Below, in pieces: positions 42,501 through 44,266 of a stretch of 64,000 nucleotides of DNA. The stretch's first letter is position 1; each line of letters starts with the position of its first letter. The stretch is taken from NCBI GenBank assembly GCA_040399685.1, contig JBBART010000008.1:1-64000 (forward strand). The letters run 5' to 3'. The DNA is from CAIQQQ01 sp040399685. GTDB taxonomy: Bacteria; Pseudomonadota; Alphaproteobacteria; Acetobacterales; Acetobacteraceae. A program made the translations under genes and the position numbers. The notes under the pieces are model-generated. The model ran no database searches, was not told the origin of the DNA, and was given only the letters and a program-made list of their open reading frames with translations.

Positions 42501-44128
42501 GCGCCCTCTCGCTGGGCATCCTGACAACATCGGGCGCGGTGTTGCTGTCGTCGACGGGCGCCATGTCGTTGAGCGGTGCGGTGACCGCATCGACAGGAAC
42601 GCTCAGCGCGACGAGCGGCGCCTTCACGATGACCGGCCTGTCCAGCCTGACGGCCTGGGGAGCAATGGCGATCACATCTCTTGGCGACCTGAAGGTGACG
42701 CGGATCACCGCCGGCTCGGTCACATTGCGGAGCATCGCCGGTTCCATTCTGGACGGCACGACGGACGAAGGCGCCAATATCAGCAGCGCGTCCACCTCCC
42801 TCGTGGCATCGGGCGATGTGGGCAAGGCCGGCACCGGCAACCTCAATCTGTCAGCCGCAGGCGTGGTGAGCGCGAGTGGGACGGGCATCTGGCTGGGGGC
42901 GTCTGCCTCGATCACGCTGGCCGATTTCACCGCACGCGGCGTCATCGCGGTGACCGCCACCGCGCCATTGGCGATCAGCGGAACCATCACGGGGGCCGGC
43001 GTCTCGATCACAGCTGCCGGCAGCATGACGATGGCTTCGACTGCCGTCATCAATGCCGGAACGTCGGCGATCTCGCTGATCGCGTCCGGCAACCTGACCC
43101 TGGGCAAGGTGGTCGGCGGCGTCGTCCTGGTGCAGAGCACCGCCGGGTCGATCCTGGACGGCACGCCAGACGAAGCCGCCAACATCACGGCTGGCACGGT
43201 GAGCCTGATTGCCGCAGGCACTATCGGTGCAAGCGGCACGGGAGATCTGAACGTGGCTGTCACGACGCTGTTGAGCGGAAGTGCCAACGGCAGCGTATGG
43301 ATCCAGGCCAGCGGTTCCCTGTCTGTTGGCAACCTTACCTCGTCGGGAACGCTCACTCTCTCTTCGTCCGGCGCCATGCGGCTCACCGGCGCCATGCGTG
43401 CGGTATCTGCCGCGATGGACGCCGGCGGAGCGCTGCAGATGACGGCACTGGCAACTCTCACCACGACAGGAAGCAGCACGCTGACGTCGGTCGACGACAT
43501 GACCGTGACGAAGATCAGCGGTGGATCGGTGGTCCTGACAAGCACCGCGGGCTCGCTGCTCAATGGCACCGCGAACGGCACCGCCAATATCACGGCCTCG
43601 TCGTTGCGCCTGGCCGTTGCGGGCAATGTCGGCGCGACCGGCACCGGCGTCATCAATATCGCAGTCAGCGGCGCAATCACCGGCAATGCCAGGAACGTCT
43701 GGCTTGGCTCGGCCGGTGCGATGGTGTTCGGAGACTTCACGGCCAGCGGCGCCGTGACGGTTGCCAACAGCGGCGCCGTGACGATGACCGGCAGCATCAG
43801 TGCTGCCGGGGTGTCGATTGTCACCAGCGGCGTACTGACGATGTCGTCGGTCGCGGTGCTGAATGCCGGAACCAGTGCGGTGTCCTTGACCGCAGGCGGA
43901 AACCTGACATTGACCTCCGTCGTGGGCGGCAATGTCACGGTGCGCAGTGTCAGCGGGGCGATCCTGGACGGCACCGGCACGCTGGCGAACAACATCACCG
44001 CGGCGATCATTTCCCTGACCGCCGCGCGCAATATTGGAACGGCGGGTGTTGGCGATATTCGGGTGAACCGCTCGGCGGTGCTCACGACAAAATCGTCCAC
44101 CGCTCAAGTCTCAGTCACCCCTGTCTAG
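12539..44128 (+). CDS. Giant LEPR-XLL repeat adhesin, 10,529 residues
   Basis: A single uninterrupted 31.6-kb ORF. Residues 1-32 carry the LEPR-XLL motif (LEVLEPRVLLSADA, LEPR at 22-25, LL at 27-28) behind a basic stretch, without a normal Sec signal peptide. Residues about 95-220 resemble autotransporter PATR strands (NNDGIVAPGHSPG). A Ca-binding-like loop, DSNGNGITDTNGG, lies near 2026. RTX nonapeptides (GDDTLIGGSGTD, GGAGNDTYVFG) lie at about 2774-2865. A Tyr/Trp-rich island spans about 4921-5418. About 30 repeats of about 137 residues fill about 6,450 to the end. Composition is Ala/Gly/Ser/Thr/Val-rich, and I noticed only one Cys (NPCLL). No C-terminal autotransporter barrel or LPXTG anchor is seen. 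It is very probably a secreted surface protein; the specific function is unknown. The start context GGTAAG is a weak ribosome site. Confidence 0.9.
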   Translation: MTQKTRLPVRRRAKASELLEVLEPRVLLSADAVLPVVASAPGAPPAITPAAQAASPAVPSPSAGSLAGDLALLAAGGATQAATPANGVLEVPAGQTLIGSGSYGGNLNNDGIVAPGHSPGITNASSFTQTAGATLAIQLAGANGVAGVDFDQVNVTGAATLGGTLALSSYGGFQPTAGQVFDVLNYGSRSGSFATVTGNYAGGGIDLNPVYGATNMSVTAVALPSGLNFDFGTSAAGTAAADNLARKLVTPGEAGTVTATGWLSAGGVRLAGDFTIAVTWDPTNTVPVASIAASNAVVSLATSPNTPLLTNASGVVRVTPTGVAAQLTGAATASALPQGSTLSGSGLTLALNTTATSVSTTVVAGSVSQSLSLAAGLVPTVYGAGTLVSGGATLSGPLSLTYASGTSTWTVYAGSTATIDMGVGLHLSSLSGRTVATGTFTLAASGGVFDIKGSASLQAVTGLGLSGTLTLARNAVSGLIEASGDAVLSPSGLPALHATITAWSQDGVLRLAATGVSGDLADGGNPPAIRGSFAATRLALVVLPSGYALRAVGSFTPINGTAQAATLEANATGASISAAYDTVITAQSVSLAFASATRMQRIALSSVTVTFSSSVIAGLDTAATNLETAALGSVVAYNTSGNRVGAVDLAGNATTLNALSNALDGLGVSLNDLLQASSVFHLGTYIHHYLMPSLGLQATSTDLIPLGDATPTMAGLLLYLRTNWVPNVAGLNADALTLIVDGRGYGLDVQTAILRTPTVALAVAGTLGALGIKLDTPPVVTLAVRSDIHLGIGLGWTASVPVLRLDSYGYSVVGTASGLTTTGLYGALGISIVGGTAAVDLTGAITLSGTAPAITPAHNSISFMLPITATLGSTVLTSGYNTAVSLAGSPVGGGVLAATSLDFAPLAGFRTLQVTDAINALSNLSVALQTTISDAAFTTLLPYVSASIGSGVNLSTTFVNGIIAPIDFLQPEIHILSGTGAALSRVASGSTTLNALTVTSAGTDAVTGLPSVFTAALVNDNVDIYQTTNSVETLVGSYTVTGVDTTATSATFQQRVFLSGTIVAATGLRYVISQPRRVVTTLQDWAAAINRAGVLVSGQVVAFDPLTRQFIVPFAIASTATNSTVALSLDLGTTEVSLTTTALATLTGEAHGTATQVVNLTGTSITGTGSVTAGSTTLTQTTDIFTADMPGQISPTSPVGAPTLVTPGWDVVIGGETYLIVSVNVTSRVATETTVTLDRPVKTTLTNASFTLRKAVVGFNAVNMTGSVTTAAADFAVTGAMGFLGITAGGVGTGTSLAGTASFALALAGSAVIDPNLIAASDLVLTRTGSATLRIGGLAVASGFDAGLAFGGNAGFAGFVPTLDALTPTVVHQDISLLPNLASLVSATPSLTGQRLTVLPTLDPALYWYTALSYADIASAVQSGATAIAQALAAQPMYASVLPGIAGSVASLTGFTTKLAAYGAAAVAGTTATIQGAAGKIATAFGLSAGAVGFTLQGDTLRVTLHLDQTLTQNVDFKLDVATLKLLQPLTNSAGLDNINALFNTNGVSPQMAVSIQLGATIDVGVKLVSGVRSVLVYNSGTDLMVSTSLSPVSTMAFTANSAVVSDALYATLLSQLHAVLPNTMAAGTRLRATVLGLSVAGESTVLAGQRQSAIRALAARLATDLGIGVDLIAGGFNVVGSLSSSNMLTGVTLLQPTGTATGSFAVANVAVRGSNLNLSFFAGGIHMVSSGGWLAMDGDGSVSTTSDPATLTVGIHAAANGYYRPGTDTLATSISSAVTGKFAVSLPLVVTIAGQSDSSPLTLTASTPTGQLGEYFKEAAGAAITNAALNFTAPDVLGTYTTMGGTTSVLSMLSDTQAFKDGLQLALGALFDSLSAAIPTDMLLLGMTASDGASWMSGLSDHLMAALLNLTPTSPNLVLDIQTALLTAFGPAAGDWAALQDTYNAAGAAAKDGAVNSNDVHVTWRKADGSLLQAWTPTSGEPANADAIQFNAALKGTMYVVGSNMSISFQIGTLTVDVPYGPYRDSNGNGITDTNGGFAVQVDWAYNMAFGVSRTAGFYLATTPVTTDATTHLPVFAPEITAKLTAYLDSTPDDHTKSGVYSASGQFGIFQSKFVDRIATAKLNGLGHSSQMTLDISLDMNGDSTNRVRLDQLYGGVASDTFVVAMAANINLDLTGTFDLYMGKGLPPASASGELQIQWDWTLGTTRTIPVINIMDFSISAGAIADFLSPITALITVTLGPIDLVLAPFLIPMPALSILTGTPNPCLLDVVNVLLKLQGKPLIPVGPLKAIDAAVKMSEALLNMALDPKELYNLGSMKDIANPATWTTTALPVSIGTGVAGINALSPVTSNNNVSGQTADERKAAADKKSKQSVPDGLNFSYLLDLQSWFDMFTGGSAMLVTFQLPQIGYPAADPRTGKIEAAEIERIIAEILPPESPVPIEISVFASFAITINLSFGFDTSGLQKAIKTGNPAWVFDGFFISTVTLPQTDPYTHVIIPGSGGVSLPAMVITLDLGVRGKADLGLINAGIEGVLEFKAAFAFNDIGLPTLTYDAAGNVIGEVMRSSAASGGGDTNQGDGGTVSTPNYYNNLVSYTTDGRVHASELLTMLTYSGYGATAGNPFNLFSVIVTIDFLLKLFANAKDPITGTDIAILQLTILDIKLLDYPLWVPPQVEPILGTVDYPIDPNNLFAKTNGTLTLNTGSKAADRKYLDFADDGENIILFDGENGSVNVVLNNIWLHNFSSVSAIVLDLGSGNNTLDASRLTNARVTVTGGNGKNTVTLGKKGGSVTLGNGGNMVDASLATAAVTLTSGTGDDTLIGGSGTDTITGGGGSDKLIGNAGDDRLIAGPGNNILIGGAGNDTYVFGNAFGSTMVVDTLGFSAFDFSAMTADAALAIGPYGVTASSSHVMDDVTVVDKIRAGSVLINSITLGKGVNMLVATTFPDWVTSITGTGGTDHFDFVLGRAGSTVATGTFAITETGTHFDEITVEQTDSVNSLVLGTGRIANGREVITYNSVIERVTLVGRGAIYDQSGITSFGSNVTFQASSLSGTISMGTTDLRVIANEIFEYSAVTAANVILESLTYLQVKNDITALNNGYIDITTYGDSTNNPNIQISANLYVASGSSKNGLGAGWVRLQAAQGSIVVDNGHTIYASGSHLMAAARGNIGSALQPLMTQVASAALFTDPAGTGTVWLSETDDLILRSDAPLPSVQNPGIVIFPAAAGNWESNVTWAGTVSTAWHNVLTNQLPGAVVVAGALNITLRGKDALLTANASVTAGGDVTLSVDDLDLHAGVGSLIGTHNLVIETTNASQNYLIGSAAEAVSGSDVLRTDNVGYMELSSKDLSAIGTAFATVTIGRNATTGTMTLGDVKDTTVSKMTSTARPADSQHAAFRNTTILTAGTINVMGDVQAPADSLTLAARLLQVNQKNVLDPNGLPDSGVLANSLTVQITEQAVVSGWLKGNTGLTVNVTATTGTNTLNLPAYGPASLVVDITGVLEAINANAVLAITLSKAAQISGTVQLDGAGASLNLVAAGPVLIGVGGVVVAQAANTSLSLQSTTGVLAVAAGGAISAGIAYTQVDGAPVPHITGAGATISLQSAGSMRLDGAIVASAGLTVSAGDAVRADAVYGNPTGVGYQAGYGVFNQNAYFVQLAANSPTHYLANYTGGYGLLVTGTVEVLADNATLDLHSKRALIARSNISTPGAGATLTLRSEGLLYAEGFMSATAGITLLGGVDSTGALTGGGDALGESVVLGTASRFWTTAAASIITVNAAHGAKLLADLVAGGTIGTTGVTWTGYAATLNITAGGQIDVESALQASGNITLAAGVAGVLDGGLALKTNSASSIASAGYGSGTTSTTVTIGATGAMELVGRVLAGGTRVLDSNSQPSTSWTNFGSNISAIAITGGNRVALGGTVNSVEIGTTMEAAKSVTITTGTDDTGLGLSELAASVVVVRDAAGLISINAGGDADIVGQLIAGGSVANVVDAGGNYLGRTITHAGGASEIDITSSAEILLGQSLTAGQTIMLRGGVDPVVGSDALSGRSIVLEGSARLSTTLANSTISLSGPGRIDVMAPGAMQEMTAAGWPVTANGRLTSNVTLKVNVDHGTYVSTANVTLTTATTATNTSTANLVTQLNAALAAASWTVLSTTGGPAVGTVHTFDSATPELSVGLLEGHLQLRGPYAFSVTTASTNATLLGFTTTSTLTSLEAISIYAGGTGSTVTLDATLANVSTTQSRMVSVSGKVSADSAIITKAGIGGLTVGAAAALDVRNGSLSVDAGIGGAISGRLSASGSGHDVTVTGTGALTITAEIAAARNISITLNPGAGAGLVLGAASHVHVTVGGSITIVSAGDFAMQSSIGADSVGLVALSVTSTTGTVTLDQTSGIINTSALVSITGAYLSINGVITASGTDSVAGKALSLTATSGALALYGSVTTANGTAKLRAASGLLTIASGIFSGNTVDASALNLSIGNALLSGTVLATSAATLAATSKLYVGASGLVLSSGVGSSISLTGTTLDVRGELDAGATLISGTVTAAGASSTLSLTGGQLTVGLADSGLALAVGAAIRATGSITIDTTSGTGAIIVGATSDITVANQAGGTGRVNITGGGNATVEGLVRSQRSAGVVQVSTAGLLDIGGVVMAGATLDLHGGTGAGGEGLLIEALVIATDSNGHMLDVNNAAINGDGLLINAAGTVIGGAGASPQRLSGATMDVGAGGTVLLSAGGTLRVNGQIGPIYRVSDVVTVNPSIVTIVGGADVYIAGDVNARSAITVTGANINVLDGTTMRGRMAGSTIALTATANVLLEGAAVLDAPSLIAITGDNLSLYGAASTAGDIRLNAKTSLTLTGSMTATGKIDARAGVDLGWSAGKLAGALVQSDLTGGSIVVQGAGVFSATGALTLLAGQDVTLNAGSTLAGGTQARSAYSLTPTVTTVSVVTGTSLVQNGTTTVSQIVWTPTTVTEQTGVASVKIGATFYSMDVTLTQNGYYNGTTEREFFIQGIDYNNSSIAWASYGQSAPTSTATFGELTDAQRTAVLTTLGYKPLYTFSYTNYKKNSTIDGVTTSTSATPIWASAPTSFVNSPISGWDNMYIQLPAGATDDLLRVVSQGQAARSQELVGQYRDSAVVLYTQDKTALTPYLNNGAYTIDYDSSAARWNVTYASAGTRTFQISDGRGYGANGGSSVSEGQTPIWTVDATIRSGVGDVNGTNVQATASYIDTTASVSGQSFVSSHVVTAGLDPNNSPIYDWGALTGIYENSSGTDNSSPDTWGWKVVGTEYNSDGSFYRQVWDHKYYNLGGSPGFRKYHWHDETGYTYWEFTGNYNSAYINETEYNYHYNWTSNWLNVYDTRLTLQFSAVTNTTDVMADRPVYSTINTQSPTSQSHTETVWAIQDTVSTRSVTNYARVNDTSVNVAFGQFGGNSLSGSAIVLDAGRDVSLMGQSAASGSIAITAGRNETIIGKLPDGSLASNTDPALSRLVAVSGLTMTAGGDLTVGAASVLSVSSSSGQANLAAGGTVSVAGTISTVGGNVAVLAGTDGSGGIVGALAGSVTAGSTGTLTLTAGATSGDIVTNGALLHAGGALAITAAGGLFTATGDTISAASLTATTKTGFLANASVATATLAVTGAGNLGFTAIGAMTIASATAAAGTITLDGRAALTTGTVTASGAVLIETLTASTALVTGAVTGAAVTMNAAGTLTQTSGKSITATDLTLVAAGALNLDINSRTLDAITTATGDVTIRNAGTATLTVTRVAPMSGVISLTSVGGMAVNSVVGGTAKAVTLSSTAGAISGTGSSSFQIGGASVTLSALSGITGLTLQSADVSAITTSGDVGLTITPAVGTTGSVLVRHADSGTGNVSVVSASNLSVNHAVTAGSVTLHTSGNLELVAGANNVANAGGDLTLWAANNLVLGAAADAGGTLTYHTGSVFNLLTSHTYTATGIVIQSDASVTVSSDVHMGGSLFEVDSGGFITITGNIKGPDGNAVAHIVLSTQGAVAQTLETRDVNTGDLVYVGTSNTTYLKDSVGFYQVKSGALWMHSGTEFTGSGGSSAKTFLTNAAGADGTAIYDSNGSLITDATRLSRIAIGGLTRTYVTSAATADNAVVATHQEYTSDVTLNLGSQVHGLIDITASGADSRLGSNGNVYLTTTGSLNFDKIAITARGTANITAGTTVTATTTGVALKLLQADTLDVSAATQINLLGVANHLVMQLSSAGSVVFRETSLVASKTLTLDATLISGSITVGTAGTLAVGTVAMANDVAGNTATLRGNTALSIDLVSIGHLNGAVEVFTAGYVTQATPTDLAIDITAYSFLSHSANDVSHPDDLDFYVQTNTADASIDRVLSLSGNQTFSGDYAGLVNITVSGNLTIDNTLAAGTSLTLSVTGTLTLSSDLSSYSGMTISAGAIVFSTDTLQSYGGNISLTSSAGAITVDHGSQIKAGTGSITITTSGSAVVDNLSGASVYIHSGSTIGTSSGETGAVITADHVTLSAAGAIGTAGTAFQLSTPNLASVSAGGVTNIDMLLGGTVGIVTTTGSLTLASSSALEMTNDVSASGVSISTVTGALNFDIGASITSGSGTGSVTLHAATGLLVSAISGGAVSLTATSGALTQENDAGKIAASSLTISTTGDAGTTGTALRVQAGTLASATVGGSLVLAETGALSVTTASVTNTLSITASGALSLTGTVSAAQASLVTTSGNIAIGSASTLSIGSGSVTIDAAGAVSLHGVTGGTVGVRAESGTITTTGAGASITATALSLQATGDIGSAGTLLAVSTPTISSVQSGGAVRIQDAVSATLASASATGLLSVSDSGTLTTTGTLSGVGVTLAATSGALTMGAASSVQAGSGAVALSTTGAMTVSQVTGGAIALTATGALSVVGSGTNFTGTSLGGTIGGAIGAASAVTVNVASIGTLTSTSSSMDLRAVSAVSVDSLSAAGSVALAASGTLSLTGGIVGQGVAITTTGVGAAGNFVMSSGVLVNAGAGTASITTSNAADIALISGAVVAISAGTDIVAVGVNALVTGTTSVSASATAGAIGTSGATLSLSAPSITSLSAATGIYVGVSGASTLGAVDAGTILHLADTGALVLSDRVHSGDAQTVSATSITFTTSSTTGSVLSDNDNASLTATAGAISMLATSSIASGTGTVTINATGNETLAGISGGSVSVTSSAGAIKTATGDSAAVINATHVTLSASGAIGTVATALLLTATTVDSVTAGGAVLISTTGSTNFGTISASGGALTLYSAAALTMTAGVNAQSAAVTTNGGNLIMGAGVSLNTGSGSIVFDAAGTIVLGDITGGVVTLTADGQIQGDPTVVVPDVTATISLTVTAGGDVGASNARFRVATPLLSQANVTGAMYLKMVGASTFGTLAATGALDVLSTGTLSLSGATTAASASLLTTAGDILFGAAATLSTGSGAVAIHAAGSAQLHGITGGAVQVTTDTGSVTKSGTGVSVTASDHLSIAASTGIGASATTLSVAAPSLTSITSTTGAIYMDVSGATSLATMTSASLARLSATGRIDLTGTITGLGVTLSNTSGAMVMTTGAAIHAGLGDVSLTTIGDLQVSSISGVNTVFSTGGSLQSVTSDGSANFTGTTLSGTAATNIGATSTAPITLDIATIGTLTATGGTMSLKTKATVSVGTLTAGGALWVSAAKAVSLTGGISAIGVTLITTGTGADGTFTMTTTKTLNAHTGDVAITTRSDAVLANVSGASVALVSGGSAIDAGASDLLTATDHLSIAANSNIGSSATTFSVVTPSLTSITSATGAIYMDVAGATSLATMTAAGLASLSATGRIDLVGTVTGLGVTLSNTSGAMVMTTGAAIHAGLGDVSLATVGNLQVSSISGINTVFSTGGSLQSVTSDGSANFTGTTLSGTAATNIGATSSAPITLDIATIGTLTATSGTMSLKTKATVSVGTLTAGGALWVSAAKAVSLTGGISAIGVTLITTGTGADGTFTMTTTKTLNAHTGDVAITTRSDAVLANVSGASVALVSGGSAIDAGASDLLTATDHLSIAANSNIGSSATTFSVVTPSLTSITSATGAIYMDVAGATSLATMTAAGLASLSATGRIDLVGTVTGLGVTLSNTSGAMVMTTGAAIHAGLGDVSLATVGNLQVSSISGINTVFSTGGSLQSVTSDGSANFTGTTLSGTAATNIGATSTAPITLDIATIGALTATSGTMSLKTKATVSVGTLTAGGALWMSATKAVSLTGGISATGVTLTTTGADASGIFDMASGVTLDAHTGDVLLTTATDADLAKIKGASVVIVSGGVVQERGADAFITATNHLSIAAFGDIGTPAATLSVATPSITSLTSGGAIYVDVTGATTLATVTAIGQLGLSATGRLDLVGAVSGAGVVLTNTGGPIVMATTASLDAGTGDVTMGSSGNLQITSLSGGAIVLTSGGAVKSVTTDGSRNVTGTSLNATAATNIGDGPTAKLVVDVATIGTLTATSGTLSVLTKSAVSIGTFTAGGAITLTAAKAVTLTGGMSGLSVNVTTSASGADGLFVMSTGVLLNGRTGTVTLAIGGDADLARVSATTVVIVAGGLVAKVGTSGLISATDHLSIAAVGDIGASATTLSVSTPSMTSITSSAGAIYMDVSSATSLATMTAAGLATLSTTGRIDLTGTLSGRGVTVANTSGPIVMTSTAAIRAGLGDVSLTVAGNLLASSISGVNTVFAVGGSVQSVTSDGSANFIGTTLSGVAATNIGVSTSAPITLDIATIDSLVATTGSIWIGTKSAVSIGTLSAAGIVSLAAQKAVILTGGVTGNGVAITTTGVGALGRFAMNADTTIDARPGDVTITTGGNAELAIIKGVTVTIGATGTVTKIGTTGLITASGQLLLTATGDIGAAATKMSVSTPVITTLSSTTGAIYLDVAGPTTLHTTTSAGALVLTVGGRLDVVGNITANGINLSNTGGALAMASGTVIDARPGNATLTTTGDANIAKVKGAIVTISAGGSLLEVNAASLVSATTSLSLTANGAIGTEASTFSVTAPAITSLGAGGALYVDVTGNTVLGRLSAGGLAQLTTTGNITITGTASAGTLLHIDASAGFLTLQDGSSAAAGARAWLTAYGDVGLSAVTAPLVDILSRHGNILDTTAAEAANVTTTGTLTLNAYGSLGTSGVGDLNLDVRNLVTSQSGGGGFIQTLSRINIRALIVAGGLNAVAHGDVTVFGTVALGASQISIVGDSTTSGSLLMDAASVMTGTSSISVSTSGVIAVSEISAVDITLNSLSAIQDVLPGAGANLIATSSLSLDAKTDIGRSVDASGLVITTPRLVRANAGGTAILTSTGALRVEAATVVGVLSLTAGQSLMIAGTIHGTMATMRTLAGDITMLNGSLFDGRVGVASLLSAGNLSISKITGGQAVLAANGGAITSSLVGAGVNVTASTVSLSASGAIGAALSPISIQAGTLSSVSAGGNVVISLTAGAAIGGMFGTSTATGATIGQIITTGTVTLTAVGTTTLAQTIEGASVGLSVTGGGFTMGNAATVNAGTGGVTITTSASLTLGLVTGGVVTLQSTAGAILDGSADETDNVRATTLTLTAATDLGQSGAGHLNLAVTGTVSATALGSAWFASMGALSFSRLSAVKQVNVATGGLLQVAGTITAGVTFSVGAGLRMADGAVIAAGTGAVSLTAGGDIAITHITGGVVTIRSTGGSVLDNTVDETTNITATTLTFAAAGAFGTSGVGGLNVAVSSLVTGSATGGIVIDATGALSLGALTSSGTVMLSSTGAMSLNGVVAASSGTFTVASSTFTMSGLSSLTASGALAITSLGDLKVTRVTADAVALRSTAGSILDGTTDQAANIIGAAVSLVAAGDVGKSGTGNINLSASGVVSVSGTAIWLGASAPITLGDVTARGAIALTASASVEMSGTITGVGVSITAGGIMSMASAAVIHAGTAAVSLTAAGDLILGKVVGGAVLVKSTAGSILDGTPDEAANITAATLTFAAAGTFGTSGVGGLNVVVSSLVTGSAAGGIVIDATGALSLGILTTSGAVLLSSTGAMSLSGAVTASTGTLSATSGAFTMTGLSSLTAWGAMAITSLGDLKVTRITAGSVTLRSIAGSILDGTTDEGANISSASTSLVASGDVGKAGTGNLNLSAAGVVSASGTGIWLGASASITLADFTARGVIAVTATAPLAISGTITGAGVSITAAGSMTMASTAVINAGTSAISLIASGNLTLGKVVGGVVLVQSTAGSILDGTPDEAANITAGTVSLIAAGTIGASGTGDLNVAVTTLLSGSANGSVWIQASGSLSVGNLTSSGTLTLSSSGAMRLTGAMRAVSAAMDAGGALQMTALATLTTTGSSTLTSVDDMTVTKISGGSVVLTSTAGSLLNGTANGTANITASSLRLAVAGNVGATGTGVINIAVSGAITGNARNVWLGSAGAMVFGDFTASGAVTVANSGAVTMTGSISAAGVSIVTSGVLTMSSVAVLNAGTSAVSLTAGGNLTLTSVVGGNVTVRSVSGAILDGTGTLANNITAAIISLTAARNIGTAGVGDIRVNRSAVLTTKSSTAQVSVTPV
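20860..21150 (+). repeat. RTX-type calcium-binding nonapeptide block inside the giant protein
   Basis: About 97 residues (2774-2870) contain successive GGxGxDxL-like units (GTGDDTLIGG, GSGTDTITGG, GGSDKLIGN, AGDDRLIAG, GGAGNDTYVFG). RTX blocks fold on binding extracellular calcium and are typical of type I secretion substrates. Here they are near the first quarter of the protein, far from the C-terminus where type I substrates usually carry them. Confidence 0.85.
27300..28790 (+). other. Aromatic-rich non-repeat island in the giant ORF
   Basis: Residues about 4921-5418 break the Ala/Gly/Thr repeat pattern. They are rich in Tyr, Trp, Asn and Asp (for example NYHYNWTSNWL and KYHWHDETGYTYWEF). 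The core at 28,261-28,560 also has lower GC and different codon choice from its surroundings. It may be a discrete folded ligand-binding or adhesive domain, perhaps acquired separately. I do not recognise the family. Confidence 0.6.
34922..39058 (+). repeat. Five 828-bp double units (276 aa)
   Basis: The DHLSIAA-type anchor occurs at 34,922, 35,750, 36,578, 37,406, 38,231 and 39,059. The spacings are 828, 828, 828, 825 and 828 bp. Each double unit contains two of the ~137-residue repeats, so the repeat evolved as an alternating pair. Confidence 0.9.
35465..36985 (+). repeat. Near-identical duplicated 828-bp units
   Basis: By eye, 35,465-36,157 and 36,293-36,985 match base for base. Scattered differences appear only outside these limits (for example GTCTCT against GTGTCC just before, and ACGACC against ACCACG just after). 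This is far higher identity than between the other units and points to a recent duplication or gene conversion, or an assembly artefact. Confidence 0.85.
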
Positions 44129-44266
44129 CGTCAGAATGCCATGCCCTCGAACATATGGAGCAATGCCATGACAGCGACGCCCGCGTGCCGATAGCCACAG
44201 CGACCAGGACCCTCCTGGACATTCTCATGCGCGTCTCCGATGCGCGAGCCGACCGGTAACGAATTT

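Larger units (their letters stand above)
31950..44090 (+). repeat. About 30 tandem repeats of ~410 bp (~137 aa)
   Basis: A recurring anchor of the form (D/A)IG-x3-6-(T/L)-L-x-V-x-(T/A)-P-x-(I/L)-x-S appears about every 405-415 bp. Examples are near 32,020, 32,430, 32,835, 33,235, 33,650, 34,135, 34,548, 34,955, 35,360, 35,780 and onward to about 44,033. In the last 2.5 kb the unit is marked by S-I-L-D-G-T, spaced 400-412 bp (about 41,524, 41,933, 42,336, 42,748, 43,148, 43,553, 43,960). The units are beta-strand-rich by composition and probably form an elongated rod. Confidence 0.8.

Noticed and set aside
41197..44100. A 967-codon minus-strand open frame, with other long antisense frames over 13-44 kb
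   Set aside because: Same cause. The repeats on the plus strand create repeated antisense peptides (AVMLAASS-like) with no start signals or family motifs.
12539..44128. Giant ORF as a polyketide or non-ribosomal peptide synthetase
   Set aside because: No ketosynthase, adenylation or carrier motifs; composition and repeats are those of a surface protein.
12539..44128. Giant ORF as an autotransporter or two-partner TpsA protein
   Set aside because: PATR-like strands occur, but no C-terminal barrel, no TPS N-terminal domain and no TpsB/Omp85 gene were found nearby.
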